Shown here one piece after another: positions 60,654-64,000 of a DNA stretch of 64,000 nt. The first letter of the stretch is position 1. The number at the start of each line of letters is the position of its first letter. Source of the DNA: Pseudomonas cedrina subsp. cedrina (GTDB taxonomy: Bacteria; Pseudomonadota; Gammaproteobacteria; Pseudomonadales; Pseudomonadaceae); assembly GCF_001983175.1 (NCBI RefSeq), contig NZ_MNPW01000019.1:1-64000 (forward strand), in the 5' to 3' direction. The translations under genes and the position numbers were made by a program. The notes under the pieces were generated by a model. The model worked only from the letters and a program-made list of their open reading frames with translations, did not search any database and had not been told where the DNA came from.

Positions 60654-63600
60654 TCAATTTTTTATTAAAATAAAAGTCTTATAGTGATCAGAGGTATAAT
60701 ACATCTCCCCTCCCTTTCCAACAACTATACGCTGCGGCCCAGGCCCTGAAATACCCGGAGAAGGATGCACATATTCCTTATAGTATCCCTCAGGCTGCAC
60801 TGGCAAATCCCCTTTGTTATTCCTAAATACAGAGCCATCGTTTCTGTGCGGGTAGGAACCACCTGACTTTATCCGATCTAATGTCGGACCAAGATCCACA
60901 GTACCTTTGTAGACTTTTCCTGTTTTCTGATCGACAACTGTTGCACCTTCAATAAAGCGAGTATTAATCGGACACGGCCCAGTGTTGTGTACCCATGTTT
61001 TCAGTTTACCAACATAGAACGTATGACCGATATCGACCGTGAGGTTGTAGGTTTTTCCTTGCGGTTGAAACAGCTCCAGCGACGTAACCCGTGTCGATAC
61101 GTTCTCGCTTGCACCGTCCCCCAGAGACTGAAGTAGATCACCCGCTTCAAGGTCAATAACGGGAATAAAGTCATGCTTTGCCGGTACATAGAACGGATGT
61201 GAGGGTGTTACAAATAGCGTTTCACTTTCAGCCGCACCATCTGCACGGATGCTCGTGAGTCTGAGCTTGTAGATAGGCTGGTCGGAGCGTTTGTGAGTCG
61301 CCAGAATGGCGGCTGCAAATGGCTCACCTCCGTTTTCAGGCTTGCTCCAAACGATATCGCCAACATTGAGCGTTTCGATCGCCTTGGCACCCGAAGGGGT
61401 GGCGACCATGGTGCCGGCAGCAAAGCAGCACGGTCCTTTTCCGGCCCCTGGATTCTCACCGAAGCCATCGGCATCCTTCGAGCCACCATTGCCGGGTTTC
61501 ACGGGCTTCCCGCCTTTACCGACACCTGCAACAACCTTGGTCCCCCAGCCCTCGGTTAGCAACATATTGCCCATATTGCTGATCATGGCCGCCCTTTCGG
61601 CCACGCTGAGTGTGCGACCCACCGCCTCGTCCAGCCAGGAAGTCTTTTTCTCCCATTCCTTGAGATTGGCACTCTCGGCGGGCGTCAACCAGCCTTCCTT
61701 GATGTATTTGGCCGTGATGATCTGGTCATCGGTCACATAGATATTGCCCCAAGGGTCATACCCTTGGGCCGGTTGCGCGATGAGCCCTGGATTGCCCACC
61801 AGCATCCCGGTCATGTCATAGGAAACCTTGTTCCGGTAGAAGCTGACCAACTCCTGCGCAACCGGGTCGTCCATAGCGATGGTGTTGGCTTTCAGGCCTT
61901 CGACACAGGCACGGGTTTCACATAGGTCGATCAACTGCGAACGTTCGGCCGAGATCTTTTCATACTTGCCTATCAGATCGCGCTGTTTCGCTTCGGTGCA
62001 ATTTCCGCCGGACCTACAGGCCTTCAGCTCGTTAAGCAATCGCTCCGCAGTTGGGTGATCGAGGCTGTTGAACTTGGTGGCCTGCTGGGTGACCCAGCCC
62101 GCCACTTCCAGTTCTTTATCAGAGCCCCCCGCGGCTCCAGCAACCGTTACGCCGATCAACTGCGAGGTCATCGCCAGCAGTTGGTCATGCATGTCGCCGA
62201 CGAATATCTTGTCGCCGACCGAGGCGACAAAGGCCTCATTGGCACCGGCTGCCAAGGCCCCAGTCCGGAAGCTGCCTCCGGCCGCTTCCGCTATCAGGCC
62301 ACCGACGATCGCGTGTGCGCCGACCTTGGCCGGAATCCCGGTGAATTCAAGCTGTGTACCCAAGCGGTTATAGATGGAAGCCGACAGGACGTCCGCAGCC
62401 GCACTGATACTGGCCTGGGCCAGGTTGTTCTTGAGGCTGCCACCATTGATCGCGGTATTGGTGACCGCACCAAAGCCCTTTTCAGCCAGGGTGTAGCCGA
62501 CAAACTTGGTCAGGCCATCGGTGCTGGCCAGTTCAAAGCCGTGGGTCGCTTTACTGGCATTTTCGGCGGAAACACCGAACGCCTTGTCCAAGACACCCGA
62601 TGCAAAGCCCGCAACCAGCCCGCTGATCAAATACCCCTTGAGGCTTTCCGTCGAGGTGACATCCTTGAGGACCGCGCCCAGGTTGCCTTTGTTGTTTATC
62701 GTACTGACCACCGTCTGGACCACGGCAGCGGTGTAGGCTGCCGATGCAGCCGCACCAATCGCGGCGGCGGTGGTCGCACTGATCCCCGCGGCTGTCGCGG
62801 CCCCACTTGCGCTGGCGCCAACGGTAGCGGCCGTTCCCGAACCCGCCGTTACCACCGTCACGATAATGACCACCGCCAGCATTGCCCCCATGCCCATGCC
62901 GGAGTTGCTGTATTTGAAAGAGTCGTGGACCTCTTTCACACGCTGCCAATCGACATCGCCACGCTGCTCGGCTTCTTTGAGCCAAGCCAGTTGGGGATCC
63001 GCCTGGACCATCGCATCAATGGTCTGGCTGACCGTCTTCTGGTCAATCTGCTTGATGTCGATATGCACGCCCTTGGCGGCAGTGATCGCCAGATCACCCT
63101 TGCTGATCAACTCGCTCTGACGCAGGGTTTCGTCGGTATGCCCCTTGCCTTTCGAGGAATTCCACGCGAGGCTGTTGTTGGTCTTCTCGTGGCTCTCCTG
63201 GCTCAGGTCCTTGACGCCCTCGAAGGTAATGGCCCCCTCGCTGTTGAGTATCAAGTCTGCGCCGCTTTCAAGTTTCGCGACCTGATAACGCTGATCGCCA
63301 CCGCTGATCAATGTCAGATCACTCCCCGTGGTGATCTGGGTGCCCACGTTGATGGTTTTTGTCACCTCATCGTGCTTGGTCTGCTTGCGCCCCCAACTGC
63401 CCTTGCTCTTTTTGTCATACAGCGAGTAATCGGTGTCCTGGGCCGCCAACACATCCAACTGTCCAACCGCCGCCAGGTAGGCCTCATTGCCGGCATTGAT
63501 CCGACTCGAGATCAACGCCATATCTTTGCCGGCATTGAAGGTAACGTCTTGCCCGGCATTCACGACACTGGAAATCTGTTTGACGTGGTCTTCCTGTTTC

Positions 63601-64000
63601 GTGACTTTCTTCGACTTGGAATACGAATGGCTTTCGTCGGCAGCCGAAGACACCGTAAGGTTATCGCCCGCTCCAAAGTCGATGTCCCGCTTGGCCTCTA
63701 TCTCGCTGGCAACCACTGCCAGATCACGCCCCGCCTGGACAGAGAGGTCACGCCCCACCGTCAGATCCGAGCCGTATTGGGTAACGCTGCTGCTCTTGGC
63801 GCCGGCCACCACGCTGTTGCGCTGTTCGGCGGCGGCAATAAAGGCATCCCGGCCTGCGTTGATCGTTGTGTCACCGCCGCTTTGCAAGGTGCTGCCGGTG
63901 CTGACGAAATCCCGTGCGGCCTTAATGGTCAGGTCGTTCGCCGCCTCTATCCGAGCGCCACTGTCGGCATACTCATTGTGTCCGCTGTAACCTTTGTAAT
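60654..64000 (-). CDS. CdiA/filamentous-haemagglutinin-like toxin, partial, with Hint and RNase domains
   Basis: This is the C-terminal part (over 1100 residues) of a large contact-dependent toxin; the frame stays open to 64000 and its start is outside. The N-terminal part seen is haemagglutinin repeats (TTINAGRDAFIAAAE, DLSVQAGRDLAVVASEI). Next is a Gly/Ala-rich hydrophobic stretch (about 62.7-62.9 kb), then a Hint domain (CCFAAGTMVATPSG, TPSHPFYV, GHTFYVGKLKTWVHN). The end is a barnase/RNase T1-like domain: GYYKEYVHPSPG, QRIVVGKGG and SDHYKTF give Glu, Arg and His of the active site. Toxicity is inferred and fits the barstar gene downstream. Confidence 0.93.
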   Translation of the reverse strand, partial: YKGYSGHNEYADSGARIEAANDLTIKAARDFVSTGSTLQSGGDTTINAGRDAFIAAAEQRNSVVAGAKSSSVTQYGSDLTVGRDLSVQAGRDLAVVASEIEAKRDIDFGAGDNLTVSSAADESHSYSKSKKVTKQEDHVKQISSVVNAGQDVTFNAGKDMALISSRINAGNEAYLAAVGQLDVLAAQDTDYSLYDKKSKGSWGRKQTKHDEVTKTINVGTQITTGSDLTLISGGDQRYQVAKLESGADLILNSEGAITFEGVKDLSQESHEKTNNSLAWNSSKGKGHTDETLRQSELISKGDLAITAAKGVHIDIKQIDQKTVSQTIDAMVQADPQLAWLKEAEQRGDVDWQRVKEVHDSFKYSNSGMGMGAMLAVVIIVTVVTAGSGTAATVGASASGAATAAGISATTAAAIGAAASAAYTAAVVQTVVSTINNKGNLGAVLKDVTSTESLKGYLISGLVAGFASGVLDKAFGVSAENASKATHGFELASTDGLTKFVGYTLAEKGFGAVTNTAINGGSLKNNLAQASISAAADVLSASIYNRLGTQLEFTGIPAKVGAHAIVGGLIAEAAGGSFRTGALAAGANEAFVASVGDKIFVGDMHDQLLAMTSQLIGVTVAGAAGGSDKELEVAGWVTQQATKFNSLDHPTAERLLNELKACRSGGNCTEAKQRDLIGKYEKISAERSQLIDLCETRACVEGLKANTIAMDDPVAQELVSFYRNKVSYDMTGMLVGNPGLIAQPAQGYDPWGNIYVTDDQIITAKYIKEGWLTPAESANLKEWEKKTSWLDEAVGRTLSVAERAAMISNMGNMLLTEGWGTKVVAGVGKGGKPVKPGNGGSKDADGFGENPGAGKGPCCFAAGTMVATPSGAKAIETLNVGDIVWSKPENGGEPFAAAILATHKRSDQPIYKLRLTSIRADGAAESETLFVTPSHPFYVPAKHDFIPVIDLEAGDLLQSLGDGASENVSTRVTSLELFQPQGKTYNLTVDIGHTFYVGKLKTWVHNTGPCPINTRFIEGATVVDQKTGKVYKGTVDLGPTLDRIKSGGSYPHRNDGSVFRNNKGDLPVQPEGYYKEYVHPSPGISGPGPQRIVVGKGGEMYYTSDHYKTFILIKN

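Overview
The window looks like chromosome of a Pseudomonas, most likely of the P. fluorescens group. This rests on the high GC content, the aprX-type serralysin and secretion operon, a DUF1652 gene, REP/REPIN palindromes in many intergenic gaps, and the mix of sugar, polyamine and signalling genes. The first 13 bases are the common Illumina adapter 13-mer, so the left edge is a contig end. I see no rRNA, tRNA or CRISPR array.

Layout. 0.2-6.2 kb: a minus-strand sugar ABC transporter operon (ATPase, permease, binding protein) with a LacI regulator and a xylulokinase; two LacI-type palindromes lie in front of it. 6.4-9.4 kb: a soluble PAS histidine kinase, a receiver protein and a receiver-EAL phosphodiesterase. 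9.4-13.8 kb: a nested repeat, an XRE regulator, small acidic proteins, a membrane protein and an ATP-grasp/alpha-E pair. 13.8-18.3 kb: a large toxin-like protein with a possible clan CD cysteine protease end. 18.4-22.3 kb: a FAN1-like nuclease and an XPD/DinG-type helicase behind a LexA-like box. 22.9-29.2 kb: the alkaline protease operon aprX-aprI-aprD-aprE-aprF. 29.6-33.0 kb: P1 peptidase, amino-acid permease and a divergent LuxR regulator. 33.0-33.5 kb: three tandem 180-bp palindromic repeats. 33.6-37.4 kb: a polyamine-type binding protein, cupin, amine oxidase and AraC regulator. 37.6-43.1 kb: DUF1652, a HelD/UvrD-like helicase, pirin and phosphoglucomutase. 43.2-46.0 kb: a MocR-type regulator coupled to a gene I do not recognise. 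46.7-48.9 kb: an MDR oxidoreductase and a divergent LysR regulator.

48.9-59.4 kb is a 10.4-kb accessory island. The last 30 bp of the lysR coding sequence recur at 59355-59384 with only three differences, all synonymous. These look like attL and attR of an element that integrates at the 3' end of lysR and restores its reading frame. The island holds a three-gene, overlapping, minus-strand operon: a 1718-residue protein joining an SF1 helicase to the Toprim and other parts of a type IA topoisomerase, a 340-residue protein carrying the topoisomerase IA catalytic-tyrosine motif that the large protein lacks, and a beta-propeller-like protein. This split helicase-topoisomerase is the best candidate for an undescribed system here, perhaps in DNA processing or phage defence. 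The island also has a small exported protein, an IS3-type remnant, a cytosolic 5'-nucleotidase and a ParDE module beside the right end. No integrase is visible.

59.6-64.0 kb is the 3' part of a CdiA/filamentous-haemagglutinin-like toxin gene with a Hint domain and a barnase/RNase T1-like end, followed by its barstar immunity gene and a second, unrecognised immunity-like gene. The toxin gene runs off the right edge.
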